Below, piece after piece: positions 43,508-52,428 of a stretch of DNA of 64,000 bases (position 1 is the stretch's first letter; every line of letters starts with the position of its first letter). The notes beneath the pieces are model-generated. The model saw nothing but the letters and a program-made list of their open reading frames with translations, made no database searches and was not told where the DNA came from. Both the position numbers and the translations under genes were made by a program. Location: positions 186,001-250,000 of the forward strand of contig NZ_JAJQQP010000011.1 in NCBI RefSeq assembly GCF_028994805.1. Reading direction: 5' to 3'. The stretch comes from Promicromonospora iranensis. GTDB taxonomy: Bacteria > Actinomycetota > Actinomycetes > Actinomycetales > Cellulomonadaceae.

Positions 43508-44409
43508 CAGAAGTAGCCTTCCTTCTTGCGGTCCTCCATGGCGGCCTCGCTGACCTTGTCGTCGCCGCGCGTGGCACCACGCTCGGTCAGCCGAACGGCC
43601 GCGACCTCCTCGACCACGTCGATGAGCGTCGCCGCCTTCGACTCGACGCACGCGGTGAGGTTCGCGTCGCCGACGGTGCGGTAGCGCGTGGACAGCACCT
43701 GGGCGGTCTCGCCGTCCTTGAGCGGGGTGAACTCGTTGACCTCGTAGAGCATGCCGCTGCGCTCCACCACCTCGCGGTCCTTGGCGAGGTAGAGGTCCGG
43801 CAGGTCGATGTTCTCGGCCTCGATGTACGCCCAGATGTCCAGCTCGGTCCAGTTGGACAGCGGGAACACCCGGATGGACTCGCCCTGGTGGACACGCCCG
43901 TTGTACAGGTTCCAGATCTCCGGGCGCTGGTTCTTCGGGTCCCACTGGCCGAAGTCGTCGCGGAAGGAGAACACGCGTTCCTTGGCGCGGGCCTTCTCCT
44001 CGTCGCGACGGCCACCGCCGAACAGCGCATCGAAACCGTGCTTCTCGGCGGCCTCCAGCAGCACCGGCGTCTGGATACGGTTGCGGGAGCCGTTGGGCTC
44101 CTCCTGCACCAGGCCGCGGTCGATCGCCTCCTGGACGGAGGCCACGACCAGCTGCACACCTGTCCGCTCCACCCACCGGTCACGGCAGTCGAGCACGGTC
44201 TGGAAGTTCAGTCCCGTGTCGACGTGCATGATCGGGAACGGCACGCGCGCGGGCGCGAACGCCTTCACCGCGAGGTGCAGCATCACGATGGAGTCCTTGC
44301 CGCCGGAGAACAGCAGGCACGGCCGCTCCATCTCGGCCACGACCTCGCGCATGATGTGGACGCTCTCGGCCTCCAGGCTGCGCAGCTGGGTCAGAACGTG
44401 ACTCTTCAC
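43507..44409 (-). CDS. cysD: Sulfate adenylyltransferase subunit 2 (CysD)
   Basis: A 300-residue catalytic subunit of ATP sulfurylase, of the PP-loop superfamily. The PP-loop SGGKDS lies at residues 35-40 and other family segments include MHVDTGLNFQ, FGGGRRDEEKARAKER and the C-terminal DDKVSEAAMEDRKKEGYF. The GTG start overlaps the cysQ stop by four bases, with AAGGA directly upstream. It forms an operon cysQ-cysD-cysN. Confidence 0.95.
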   Translation of the reverse strand: MKSHVLTQLRSLEAESVHIMREVVAEMERPCLLFSGGKDSIVMLHLAVKAFAPARVPFPIMHVDTGLNFQTVLDCRDRWVERTGVQLVVASVQEAIDRGLVQEEPNGSRNRIQTPVLLEAAEKHGFDALFGGGRRDEEKARAKERVFSFRDDFGQWDPKNQRPEIWNLYNGRVHQGESIRVFPLSNWTELDIWAYIEAENIDLPDLYLAKDREVVERSGMLYEVNEFTPLKDGETAQVLSTRYRTVGDANLTACVESKAATLIDVVEEVAAVRLTERGATRGDDKVSEAAMEDRKKEGYF

Positions 44410-45287
44410 TCCTTGGCACCTACCTTGCTATCTGCCCCGACCACGGACGCGACACCGACGGTGTCGAGCAGCTCGCGCAGGCGCTGAGCCAGTGCCGGGG
44501 GGCATACGAACAGGTCAGGGAGCCACGGGCTCTCCCGGTTGTACTCGAGCCCGGATCCGTCGAGGCGGGTGCAGACGAGGCCCCTGGACCGGGCAACGGC
44601 AACAGGGGCGGCGGAGTCCCACTCGTACTGACCGCCCCCGTGGACGTAAGCGTCCACTGTACCGTCGACGACAGCCATCACCTTGACGCCCGCGGAGCCC
44701 ATCGGCACGAGCTCGACGTCGCCGCGCTCCGCCAGGGCCGCGACGAACTCCGGCGGGCGGCTCCGGCTCGCCGCGATGCGCAGCGGTCGGCTCCCGGACA
44801 GGACGGCCTCGCTCTCGTCGTCCGGCACGACGCCGTGCGCCGTGGTCAGGACCTCGGTGCGGGCCGGCAGGGCGACCGCTCCGACGGTGAGCTCCTTGCC
44901 GCGCTCCCAGAGCGCAACGTGCACGGCGAAGTCGTCCCGCCACCGACCCGCCTGCGGACCCTCGGCGTACCGCTCGGCGAACTCACGGGTGCCGTCGAGC
45001 GGGTCGATGATCCACACCCTGTCGGCACGCGTACGGGACTCGTCGTCCGAGGCCTCCTCCGAGAGCACGGCGTCACCGGGGCGGGCGGCGGCCAGTGCCG
45101 CCGCCAGCCAGGCCTGAGCCGCGGCGTCCCCCGCGTCCTTGAGCTCCGCGGCGACGAAGGAACCTCCTGCGGCATCGACCTCGGCACGGAGCGCCACGAG
45201 CACCTCTGCCGCTCCCGAGGCCAGTGCGTGGGCGAGGGCGTCGTCGTCGAGCGACGCCTGAGGAAGCGTGGGGGAGGGCGCGTTCAT
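44406..45287 (-). CDS. cysQ: 3'(2'),5'-bisphosphate nucleotidase (CysQ)
   Basis: A 293-residue inositol-monophosphatase-fold enzyme that removes the 3'-phosphate from PAP (and PAPS). Metal-binding motifs are present: EEASDD, DPLDGTREF and WDSAAP. PAP is the by-product of both sulfotransferases and PAPS reductase, so the enzyme fits an operon that makes PAPS. The ATG at 45287 is chosen because GGAGAT lies upstream and the conserved sequence begins soon after; the frame continues 64 codons upstream without a ribosome binding site. Confidence 0.92.
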   Translation of the reverse strand: MNAPSPTLPQASLDDDALAHALASGAAEVLVALRAEVDAAGGSFVAAELKDAGDAAAQAWLAAALAAARPGDAVLSEEASDDESRTRADRVWIIDPLDGTREFAERYAEGPQAGRWRDDFAVHVALWERGKELTVGAVALPARTEVLTTAHGVVPDDESEAVLSGSRPLRIAASRSRPPEFVAALAERGDVELVPMGSAGVKVMAVVDGTVDAYVHGGGQYEWDSAAPVAVARSRGLVCTRLDGSGLEYNRESPWLPDLFVCPPALAQRLRELLDTVGVASVVGADSKVGAKE

Positions 45288-45542
45288 CGATCTCCAGGTC
45301 TGCGGAATCTTCAGGTCGATCGGTCTCCCGGCGCTCTGCCCGGGACTGGAGTACGACCCGTCCCAGGCGGCAGCCGAGTAGTCTCCGGCGAACGCGCCGA
45401 GGCTACCATTCGTCCATGCGATCCACCGCCAGGGGGTCAGCGCCATGCTGATCCACGATCCGGGAACACCCATGGACATAAAACCGACCGAAATTGTCGG
45501 AATAAGGTCCCGTGGCGACCGCGAGCACCCGGGAGGTCACCC
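45288..45542. promoter_or_regulatory. Divergent promoter region of the sulfur genes
   Basis: These 255 bases lie between cysQ (-) and the TauE-like permease (+), so they probably control both halves of the sulfate-activation set. A small symmetric element CCGAC-N7-GTCGG (45484-45500) close to the permease start in an AT-rich patch could be an operator, but arms of five bases can be chance. No riboswitch was recognised. Confidence 0.4.
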
Positions 45543-46574
45543 ATGAGCGTCGATCCGGCACTGATCGTGGGCGGCCTCCTCGTCGGCTTCATCGTGGGCC
45601 TGACCGGTATGGGCGGCGGCGCGCTCATGACCCCCATGCTCATCTTCGTCTTCCGTGTGGACCCCCTGGTGGCGGTCTCCAGCGACGTCGTCGCGAGCCT
45701 GTTCATGAAGCCGGCCGGCGCGATAGTGCACCTGCGGCGCAGGACGGTGAACCTCAGGCTCGTGCTGTGGCTCTGCGTGGGGTCGGTGCCCGCCGCGTTC
45801 TCGGGCGCCCTGCTCATCCAGGTGCTGCCGTTCGGCGACTCCCTGGACACCGCGATCAAGATGGTGCTCGGCGTGGCGCTCCTCCTGGCGTCCTGTGGTC
45901 TCGTGGTCCGCGCCGTGCTGCAGATGGTCCGCAACCGCTCGGCGCTCGGCGAGGGGCCCACCCGGCCGTCCGCCCCGGAGCTCGTGGTGCGTCCCGTGCC
46001 CACCGCGATCCTCGGCGCCGTGGCCGGGCTCCTGGTCGGCATGACGTCGGTCGGCGCCGGCTCGATCGTCATCGTCGTGCTCCTGCTGCTCTACCCCGCG
46101 CTGAAAGCGTCCCAGCTCGTGGGCACCGACCTGGTCCAGGCGGTGCCGCTCGTCGCGGCCGCCTCGCTGGGCCACCTCCTCTACGGCGACTTCTCGCTCG
46201 GCCTGACGGCGTCCTTGCTCATCGGGGCGATCCCGGGCGCCTGGTTCGGCGCGCACGTGTCGTCGCGGGCGCCGGGCGGCATCATCCGACGTGCGCTGGC
46301 CATCCTGCTGCTCGCGTCCGGGCTCAAGCTGCTCGGTGCGAGCCTGCCCGTCGTCCTCGGGGCCGCCGGTGCCGCACTGGTCGTCGGGAACCTCGTGTGG
46401 CTGTGGGTCAAGCGCCGGTTCGCGGTGCCCGCCCCGCCCACGGACACGACCCCGGACTCGGACCCGGACCCGGACCCGACCGACCTCGTACCGGGGAAGC
46501 CCACCGACGGCACCCCACGCCCCACCCCAGACGACCCGGCCGGCGACCCGGCAGAATCGAGCCCGCACCGATGA
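45543..46574 (+). CDS. TauE/SafE family sulfite/sulfate-type permease
   Basis: A 343-residue membrane protein of the TauE/SafE family with about eight spans. Repeat-type glycine segments [13 protein letters not shown] and [13 protein letters not shown], one in each half, are typical. Family members move sulfite, sulfoacetate, sulfate or thiosulfate. The ATG is preceded by GGGAGGT. The last 50 residues are a soluble Asp/Pro-rich tail. The gene overlaps cysC by four bases, so a role in sulfate or sulfite movement is likely; direction of transport is not predictable. Confidence 0.87.
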   Translation: MSVDPALIVGGLLVGFIVGLTGMGGGALMTPMLIFVFRVDPLVAVSSDVVASLFMKPAGAIVHLRRRTVNLRLVLWLCVGSVPAAFSGALLIQVLPFGDSLDTAIKMVLGVALLLASCGLVVRAVLQMVRNRSALGEGPTRPSAPELVVRPVPTAILGAVAGLLVGMTSVGAGSIVIVVLLLLYPALKASQLVGTDLVQAVPLVAAASLGHLLYGDFSLGLTASLLIGAIPGAWFGAHVSSRAPGGIIRRALAILLLASGLKLLGASLPVVLGAAGAALVVGNLVWLWVKRRFAVPAPPTDTTPDSDPDPDPTDLVPGKPTDGTPRPTPDDPAGDPAESSPHR

Positions 46575-47851
46575 CCGACGCTCCCTCCCACGTCCTGTCC
46601 GACGACGAGCTCGACGTCCTCGAGCTGGCCCTGGGCGACGCGCTCCCGGCGTCCGCACTGGCCGCTGCTCTGCCGGACGCTCCGGCGGACGTCGTCCTGA
46701 CCGACGCCGAGAACACCCCGCTGGCCCGCCTCACGGCCCGGACCGGCGACCGTTCGGTGGTTCTCGAGCCGCTCAAGCCGATGGCGACGGCGATCGGTCC
46801 CCAGTGGGACGCCGCCGTCCGCCGCCCGGCCCGTGAGGTACGGGCGGCCCTCCGGGACGCACCCGGGGACGGCCAGGGTGCGATGGGGCTGCTGGTCACC
46901 GAGGTCCCGACCCGCGAGGAGGTCGAGGTCGCGGTAGCGCTGGCCGCCGGCGCCGGCGCCGTGCTGGTGCTCGTGCCGGTCGCGCGCCGTGCTCCCGAGC
47001 CCGGCGCCGTGGGCGCCCCTGGTCTGGTGCGAGCTGCTCGAAGCCTGGCCGCCACCGTGGCGGAGGATGCCGGCGCGCAGGTGACCACTGCCGTCGTGCC
47101 GTGGTCCGGACGCGGCGGAGCCACGCTCGACGAGACGGCTGCTGCCTACGGCGCCGGGCGCGTCGAGATGCTCGTGGCCCACCGCTCACCGGCGACCGCA
47201 GAGGGTGTGGCAGCCCTCCCCCGCGTGCGGGAGGAGGCGGTGCGAGCGTTGTACCCGCCCGCCTCCGCGGCCGAGGTGAACCGCGCCGCGAGCGGTGCCC
47301 GGCGCCGGGGCGCGGTCGTGTTCTTCACGGGTCTGTCCGGCTCGGGCAAGTCGACCGTGGCGCGAGCCCTGGCCGCCGAGCTGGACGACGACGGCCTGGA
47401 GACCACGCTGCTCGACGGCGACGAGGTGCGGCAGCACCTGTCGAAAGGGCTCGGGTTCGACCGCGACTCCCGCGAGATCAACGTGCAGCGCATCGGGTAT
47501 GTGGCGGCGCTCGTGGCCAAGCACGGCGGCATCGCCGTCGCCGCACCGATCGCACCGTTCGCGGCGGGCCGGGCGGGCGTACGGGCCCTGGCCGAGGACG
47601 CCGGCGCGCACTTCGTGCTGGTACACGTCAGCACTCCCCTGGCGGTGTGCGAGGCCCGGGACCGCAAGGGTTTCTACGCCCGGGCGAGGGCCGGTGAGAT
47701 CGCCGAGTTCACCGGCATCTCCTCGCCCTACGAGGAGCCCGACGACGCAGAGCTGGTCATCGACACCTCCGACGTCCCGGTCCCGGACGCCGTGGAGACG
47801 GTCCGCCGGCACCTGATGACCCTGCTCGCCGGTCCGCCGAGCCGGACCTGA
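46571..47851 (+). CDS. cysC: Adenylylsulfate kinase (CysC) with N-terminal vestigial sulfurylase-like region
   Basis: A 426-residue protein. The C-terminal 180 residues are a complete APS kinase, which phosphorylates APS to PAPS: P-loop GLSGSGKS (254-261), [29 protein letters not shown] and [10 protein letters not shown]. About 240 residues precede it. Parts of this region resemble ATP-sulfurylase PUA-like and catalytic segments ([17 protein letters not shown] near residue 10, then [13 protein letters not shown] and [18 protein letters not shown]), but sulfurylase catalytic motifs such as QxRN and HxxH are not seen, so it is probably a non-catalytic remnant. It overlaps the permease gene by four bases; a hairpin overlaps its stop. 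Confidence 0.9.
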   Translation: MTDAPSHVLSDDELDVLELALGDALPASALAAALPDAPADVVLTDAENTPLARLTARTGDRSVVLEPLKPMATAIGPQWDAAVRRPAREVRAALRDAPGDGQGAMGLLVTEVPTREEVEVAVALAAGAGAVLVLVPVARRAPEPGAVGAPGLVRAARSLAATVAEDAGAQVTTAVVPWSGRGGATLDETAAAYGAGRVEMLVAHRSPATAEGVAALPRVREEAVRALYPPASAAEVNRAASGARRRGAVVFFTGLSGSGKSTVARALAAELDDDGLETTLLDGDEVRQHLSKGLGFDRDSREINVQRIGYVAALVAKHGGIAVAAPIAPFAAGRAGVRALAEDAGAHFVLVHVSTPLAVCEARDRKGFYARARAGEIAEFTGISSPYEEPDDAELVIDTSDVPVPDAVETVRRHLMTLLAGPPSRT

Positions 47852-47878
47852 GCCCGCGCGTCACGCGCGGGCTCAGGT
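47846..47878. terminator. Hairpin terminator at the cysC stop
   Basis: Perfect 15-base arms (47846-47860 and 47864-47878) with a 3-base loop. The left arm overlaps the cysC stop codon and the right arm lies 12 bases before the stop of the convergent ABC ATPase gene, so it can serve both strands. Confidence 0.75.
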
Positions 47879-47890
47879 CGCCTTCTCCGA

Positions 47891-48874
47891 CTAGACGTCG
47901 GCCTTCGCGCGCTCCGCCGCCTCGGCCTTCTTCTTCGCCGCCTCTTCCGCGGCACGCTTGCGCTGCAGCGCCCGGCGGCGGGCCGGACCCATGCCGGGAC
48001 GCTGCGCGCGCACGAACTTCTTGTACGCGTCGGCGACCTCGTGGACGGGGCCGTCCATCACCAGCTGGCCCTGGTGCATCCACAGCACGCGCGTGCACAT
48101 CGCCTCGATCGTCGAGATCGAGTGGCTCACGAGGAACACCGTGCCCGCGTTCTCGCGGACCTGCTCGATGCGCGCCTTGCTGCGCTCCTTGAAGGCGGCG
48201 TCGCCGGTGGCGAGAGCCTCGTCGATCATCAGGATGTCCGGCGAGGCGGACGACGAGATCGCGAACCGCAGGCGCGCGCCCATACCGGACGAGTAGGTCT
48301 TCATCGGCATGTAGACGAAGTCGCCGATCCCGGCGAACTCCACCACCTCGTCGAACCGCTCCTCGACCTGCTTGGGCGTGAGCCCGAGCGCGAGCCCGCC
48401 GATCATGATGTTGCGCTCGCCCGTCAGCATCGGCATGAGCGCCGCGTTGACACCGAGCAGCGAGGGCTCGCCCGACACGTGCACACTGCCGGACTTCGGG
48501 GGCATGAGGCCCGCGATCGCCCGGAGCATGGTGCTCTTGCCGGAACCGTTGACGCCGACGATGCCGACGGACTCACCGTGCCGCACGGTGAACGAGACAC
48601 CGCGCACCGCGTGGACCTCGCTCACGGCGCCGACGTGCTGACGTCCGGCGCGGAGCAGCCTCTTGTGGAACGGCACCTTGACCTCGACCTCGCGGATCTC
48701 GGCGCCCTTCCTCTCGGCCTCCTTCTTGGCCCGGCCGCCGATGACGCGGTAGACGACGTGCAGGTCGTCCACCACGAGGCAGGGGTCGCCCAGCTCTGTC
48801 TCGAGCGCCTCCTCCCCCTCGTCCTCCGGCTCGACCTCGAGGTCGAAGTCCATGTGCTCGTCGGCCTCAGTCAC
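47891..48874 (-). CDS. Polysaccharide/teichoic-acid-type ABC exporter ATPase (TagH/Wzt-like)
   Basis: A 327-residue ATPase of the TagH/Wzt group that powers export of lipid-linked wall glycopolymers. Walker A GVNGSGKST, signature YSSGMGARLRFAI and Walker B DILMIDEALATGD are typical of this group. An acidic N-terminal tail (about residues 1-30) and a Lys/Ala/Arg-rich C-terminal tail are unusual additions; there is no Wzt-type carbohydrate-binding domain. The GTG start overlaps the permease stop by eight bases. It forms the exporter of the adjacent glycopolymer locus. Confidence 0.9.
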   Translation of the reverse strand: MTEADEHMDFDLEVEPEDEGEEALETELGDPCLVVDDLHVVYRVIGGRAKKEAERKGAEIREVEVKVPFHKRLLRAGRQHVGAVSEVHAVRGVSFTVRHGESVGIVGVNGSGKSTMLRAIAGLMPPKSGSVHVSGEPSLLGVNAALMPMLTGERNIMIGGLALGLTPKQVEERFDEVVEFAGIGDFVYMPMKTYSSGMGARLRFAISSSASPDILMIDEALATGDAAFKERSKARIEQVRENAGTVFLVSHSISTIEAMCTRVLWMHQGQLVMDGPVHEVADAYKKFVRAQRPGMGPARRRALQRKRAAEEAAKKKAEAAERAKADV

Positions 48875-49865
48875 GTCCGTACCTCTCTTCGCCGCGCCAG
48901 AAGACGATGAACCCGATCACGAAGAACAGCACTGCCCAAGCCCCGCCGAGCGCCCACATCAGGCCGCTGTGCGGGAACATGTCCTCCTCCTGCATCAGCA
49001 CCGAGCGCACCAGGTAGAGATACACGGCGACAGGCTGGTACTCGAGGATGCCGCCCACGATCGCCTTCCCCGTCTCGGAGATCTGCAGCCGGTCGACAAA
49101 GGTGAGCACCGGGAAGATCACGCCCGACGCGTACATCACCACCCGCATGACGAAGGGCACCACGTTCTCGATGTCCGGTGTGCTGGCCACGAACCGCGCC
49201 ATGAAGAACGCCAGGCCCATGTTGAAGATCCACATCAGTGCGACCGCGGCGGGCAGCAGCAGCCACCACCACGAGACACGGATCATCTCGTAGCCGGGCA
49301 GGTACCCGCTCAGCAGCGTGATCGCGCACATGACCACGATCGCGGGGATGAGCGTGGTGAGCAGCGACAGCACCGTCGACATCGGTAGCACCGCGCGGGG
49401 GAAGTGGAGCGAGCGCAGGAGCTGGGTCTTGCCGCTGATCGACTTGGCGCCGCCGGTCACGGAGGCCTCGACGAACCGGTACATGAAGACGCCGATCACG
49501 ATGAACGCGATCGAGTTGTCCACACCCCGGTTGAGGCCGAGCAGGACGCCGAAGATCAGCACGTAGACGGCCGCGTTGAGGATCGGGTTGAGCACCGCCC
49601 AGAGCTGACCCAGGTAGTTGTTCTGGTTCTTGGCGTACGCGGTCGACGTGGCGAGGACCCGGATGAACGCCCAGCGGCGCGTGAGGTCACGGATGTACTC
49701 ACCCAGCGGCGGACGAACGTTCAGCGGTCGCAGCCCGTACTTCTTGGCGAGCGCCAGCCGCTCGGCGGATGTCGTGCCAGGGACGAGCGGTGGCGGCGGC
49801 TTCTTGGCATCGCCGCTGGCCGGGGCCTTGGCCGGCGCGGCCGCGTCGGTAGTAGGTGTGCTCAC
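48867..49865 (-). CDS. Polysaccharide/teichoic-acid-type ABC exporter permease (TagG/Wzm-like)
   Basis: A 332-residue ABC-2 family permease with six membrane segments after a cytoplasmic Pro/Ala-rich N-terminus. Typical features: YAKNQNNYLGQLWAVLNPILNAAVYVLIFG and LLRSLHFPRAVLP. I chose the GTG at 49865; an in-frame ATG at 50000 would add 45 low-complexity residues. The ribosome binding site is weak. With the overlapping ATPase gene it makes the export pump for a lipid-linked polymer. It is divergent from the glycosyltransferase genes starting at 50032. Confidence 0.89.
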   Translation of the reverse strand: MSTPTTDAAAPAKAPASGDAKKPPPPLVPGTTSAERLALAKKYGLRPLNVRPPLGEYIRDLTRRWAFIRVLATSTAYAKNQNNYLGQLWAVLNPILNAAVYVLIFGVLLGLNRGVDNSIAFIVIGVFMYRFVEASVTGGAKSISGKTQLLRSLHFPRAVLPMSTVLSLLTTLIPAIVVMCAITLLSGYLPGYEMIRVSWWWLLLPAAVALMWIFNMGLAFFMARFVASTPDIENVVPFVMRVVMYASGVIFPVLTFVDRLQISETGKAIVGGILEYQPVAVYLYLVRSVLMQEEDMFPHSGLMWALGGAWAVLFFVIGFIVFWRGEERYGRD

Positions 49866-50031
49866 GGTGCGTGAAATACCTGTCTGGTCGGGGGCACTGC
49901 CGGGGACGATCCGGCCATTCGATCCTAGCGGGTCACGAACCCTAGCAGTGTGGTCGGGAATGGCTGACAGGCTGACGACCTCGGACGACGTGTGGGACAC
50001 GTGAGGATCCTTACGTGAGAGACTGCACCGC

Positions 50032-51105
50032 GTGCATCACCCCCGTCCCGCCTCTCGGGCCACGGACCCGCGCGCCACGTCCCCCCGTGCCGCCGGCGCC
50101 CTGGTCGAGTCGCCGCTGCAGCTGCTCTGCACCGTGGAAGCGCACGCCGCCGGATACGGCGGCACAGATACCCATGTGCACGTACGCGACGACGTCCCCG
50201 CACTGGGTGACGCGCTGGCTGCCGTCCGCGAGCTCCGCCTGCCCGAGGGACTGACGTTCGACCTCGCGGGCCGGCGCAGTGCGCTGACGGCCCGCGAGCC
50301 CGTCTGGCTCGTCGGCGATGCCTTCTCGGGCCTCTTCCAGGCCACCGCTCCCCTGCGCCGCACCGAGCGCATCGTGCTGGTCGACGACGGCCTGGCGACC
50401 CTCGAGCTGTGCCGCCTGTTGGTGCGGCGCGCCCCGCTGGTCCGGATCGGCAGCCGGGCGCCCGCGCCCCGGCGTCGGCTCGGTGCCGTGGCCGCCGGAC
50501 GCCTGCGGTCCCTGGCCGCCGACGGCCGCGTCACGATCTTCACCGCGCTCCCGCTGGCCCCCGACCTGGCCGCCGGACTGCGGGCCCAGGGGTTCGAGGT
50601 GCGGCCCAACCGCTTCGGCTGGCTCACGGCACAGCCCGCGGACGCCGCGATGACCGAACCCACCATCGTCGTCGGCTCCGCCATGGCCGCAGACGGGCTG
50701 ATCGACCAGGACCGCTACGTCGACTGGATCCGGTCGCTGGCGAAGGAGGGGGAGCTGCGCTACCTCCCGCACCGCCGTCAGACGCCGGAGCTGCTCGCCA
50801 CGCTGGCGTCGATCGACGGCGTCGTCGTCGACGCGCCGGGCGCACCCGTGGAGATCCGGCTGCGCGGCCTGCGGGCCGGCCAGCGCGTGCTGAGCCTGCC
50901 GTCGACGTCGACCATCCTGCTGACCACTATCATTTCACCGCTCGGTGTCCCCGTCACCGCGCTCGACGTGCCCGCCGACTGGTGGACCCCGCGCGCCTCG
51001 GCCGACCACCGAGCACACTTGACCAGCGTCGTCGACCTCGCCCGGCAAGCCCGGGCCGCTGTCGAGGACGCTTCGGAAAATGACTCCCCGGAGGCGAACG
51101 AATGA
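50032..51105 (+). CDS. Polysialyltransferase-like (GT52-type) glycosyltransferase
   Basis: A 357-residue protein that looks like members of the alpha-2,8-polysialyltransferase / GT52-like group of GT-B enzymes. The N-terminal ALVESPLQLLCTVEA and the acidic VDDGLATLEL segment are the two features that support this; overall similarity is not strong by eye. The GTG start lacks a Shine-Dalgarno, but GAGACT lies seven bases upstream. It overlaps the next gene by ATGA. In a locus with CMP-nonulosonate synthesis genes, a nonulosonate-transferring role is reasonable but unproven. Confidence 0.6.
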   Translation: MHHPRPASRATDPRATSPRAAGALVESPLQLLCTVEAHAAGYGGTDTHVHVRDDVPALGDALAAVRELRLPEGLTFDLAGRRSALTAREPVWLVGDAFSGLFQATAPLRRTERIVLVDDGLATLELCRLLVRRAPLVRIGSRAPAPRRRLGAVAAGRLRSLAADGRVTIFTALPLAPDLAAGLRAQGFEVRPNRFGWLTAQPADAAMTEPTIVVGSAMAADGLIDQDRYVDWIRSLAKEGELRYLPHRRQTPELLATLASIDGVVVDAPGAPVEIRLRGLRAGQRVLSLPSTSTILLTTIISPLGVPVTALDVPADWWTPRASADHRAHLTSVVDLARQARAAVEDASENDSPEANE

Positions 51106-52325
51106 CCATCCGCGTGCTCGCGGTCGCGGACAGCGACTCGTACCTGAAGTGGGCATGCGCGACGCTGGACAGGCTCGGCCCGGCCGACGAGTCCGGCCTG
51201 GACCGCTCGGCGGTGATAGTCAAGACGCCGATCGCGCCGACCACCAGTCAGATCGCCGCCGCCGTCGCCGGATCATCCGTGGTCCGTCCCGCCGTCCTGC
51301 CCGTCCGGGAGCTCGCCGCGCAGATCCGGGAGAACACCCCCGACGTGGTGCTCATCGCCGCCACCGGCCCGGTCGCCGAGGTCGTCGCGCGTGCCATCGT
51401 CGGCGCAACCGGCAAGCGCCGTCCCGCACTCATCACCGGCCTACCCGGCATGGCGCTGCCCGCGACGCCGGAGGGCACGGGCTGGCGCCGCTGGTGCGAC
51501 GCCTTCGTCGTGCACAGCCGCCTCGAGATCGATGCCTACCGGGAGGCGTTCGCCGCACACGGCGTCGCGCCCGAGGTTCCTCTGGCGCACCTGCCCTTCC
51601 TCGAGCACATGTCGGCGAGCCTCGGCACCCAGCCCGTCAAGCGCGTCGTCTTCGCCGCCCAGGCCAAGGTCCCGGACAACCGGCCCGACCGCGTCGCCCT
51701 CCTGGACCGTCTCGCGCACCTCGCCGAGGACGAGCTCGAGGTCATCGTCAAGCTCCGCGCCCGCAAGGGCGAGCGGCAGACCCACAACGAGGCGTTCCCG
51801 TACGACGAGCTGTGGGATACCGAGCACGCGCGCCTGGGGCACCGCAGCGACGCCCTGCGGTTCGTCGACGGACCCATGGCCGAGTGGCTCCAGCCCGGCT
51901 CCGCGCTCATGACGGTCAGCTCGACCGCCGCCATGGAGTCGCTGGCTCTCGGCCTGTCCACCGTCATCATCGACGACTTCGGCGTCAGCCCGGAGCTGCT
52001 CAACGCGCCGTTCGCCGGCAGCGGCTGCGTGATGCACGTCGCCGACGCCGCGGAGGCGCTCCGCGCCGGTGGCCCGGAGCCTGACCCGGCCTGGCTCGAG
52101 GACAACTACCTCCACGCGACCGAGTCGGAGCTGCCGGCGACCGTCCAGACCCTCGCGGCGCGCCGCGAGTCGGGCACGCTGACCGCGTTGTCCGAGGTCA
52201 AGCCGTGGCTCAAGGCGCGTTACCTGCGGATGGCGCTGCAGATGTACCTGCCGAGGTTCGTCTACGACACGATCCGGGTCTCGACGCGGCCGGTTCGCCT
52301 GCTCTTCCTGGACAAGAAGGCCTGA
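51102..52325 (+). CDS. DUF6716 putative glycosyltransferase
   Basis: A 407-residue protein matching the actinobacterial DUF6716 putative glycosyltransferase family by its N-terminus VLAVADSDSYLKWACATLDRL and by VSSTAAMESLALGLSTVIIDDFG, a segment like the donor-binding region of GT-B enzymes. There is no signal peptide or membrane span, so it acts in the cytoplasm. It is translationally coupled to the polysialyltransferase-like gene, and such pairing suggests that both work on the same polymer. Donor and acceptor are unknown. Confidence 0.72.
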   Translation: MTIRVLAVADSDSYLKWACATLDRLGPADESGLDRSAVIVKTPIAPTTSQIAAAVAGSSVVRPAVLPVRELAAQIRENTPDVVLIAATGPVAEVVARAIVGATGKRRPALITGLPGMALPATPEGTGWRRWCDAFVVHSRLEIDAYREAFAAHGVAPEVPLAHLPFLEHMSASLGTQPVKRVVFAAQAKVPDNRPDRVALLDRLAHLAEDELEVIVKLRARKGERQTHNEAFPYDELWDTEHARLGHRSDALRFVDGPMAEWLQPGSALMTVSSTAAMESLALGLSTVIIDDFGVSPELLNAPFAGSGCVMHVADAAEALRAGGPEPDPAWLEDNYLHATESELPATVQTLAARRESGTLTALSEVKPWLKARYLRMALQMYLPRFVYDTIRVSTRPVRLLFLDKKA

Positions 52326-52340
52326 CCCCACCGAAGGAGA

Positions 52341-52391
52341 ACCCTGGCGAGGTAGAACCGCAGCGCACCTGCGGTTCTACCTCGCCAGGGT
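52341..52391. repeat. Intergenic hairpin D between DUF6716 and GT2 genes
   Basis: Perfect 23-base arms (52341-52363 and 52369-52391) with a 5-base loop, at a convergent junction. The arm CTGGCGAGGTAGAACCGC is nearly the same as that of hairpin A and similar to B. The downstream flank contains CTGTCTCGGCGG, resembling the flank of hairpin E. It is the clearest member of the repeat family. Confidence 0.8.
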
Positions 52392-52428
52392 GCTGTCTCG
52401 GCAGGGTTCTGTCTCGGCGGCGCAGGGG

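Noticed and set aside
45484-45500. A cys-gene riboswitch or SAM-type leader upstream of the TauE-like gene
   Set aside because: Only a five-base-arm symmetric element is visible; no conserved riboswitch core can be recognised.
47891-49865. LPS O-antigen export (Wzm/Wzt) as the role of the exporter
   Set aside because: All context is actinobacterial (Gram-positive), and the ATPase lacks the C-terminal carbohydrate-binding domain of Wzt. A wall glycopolymer is more likely.
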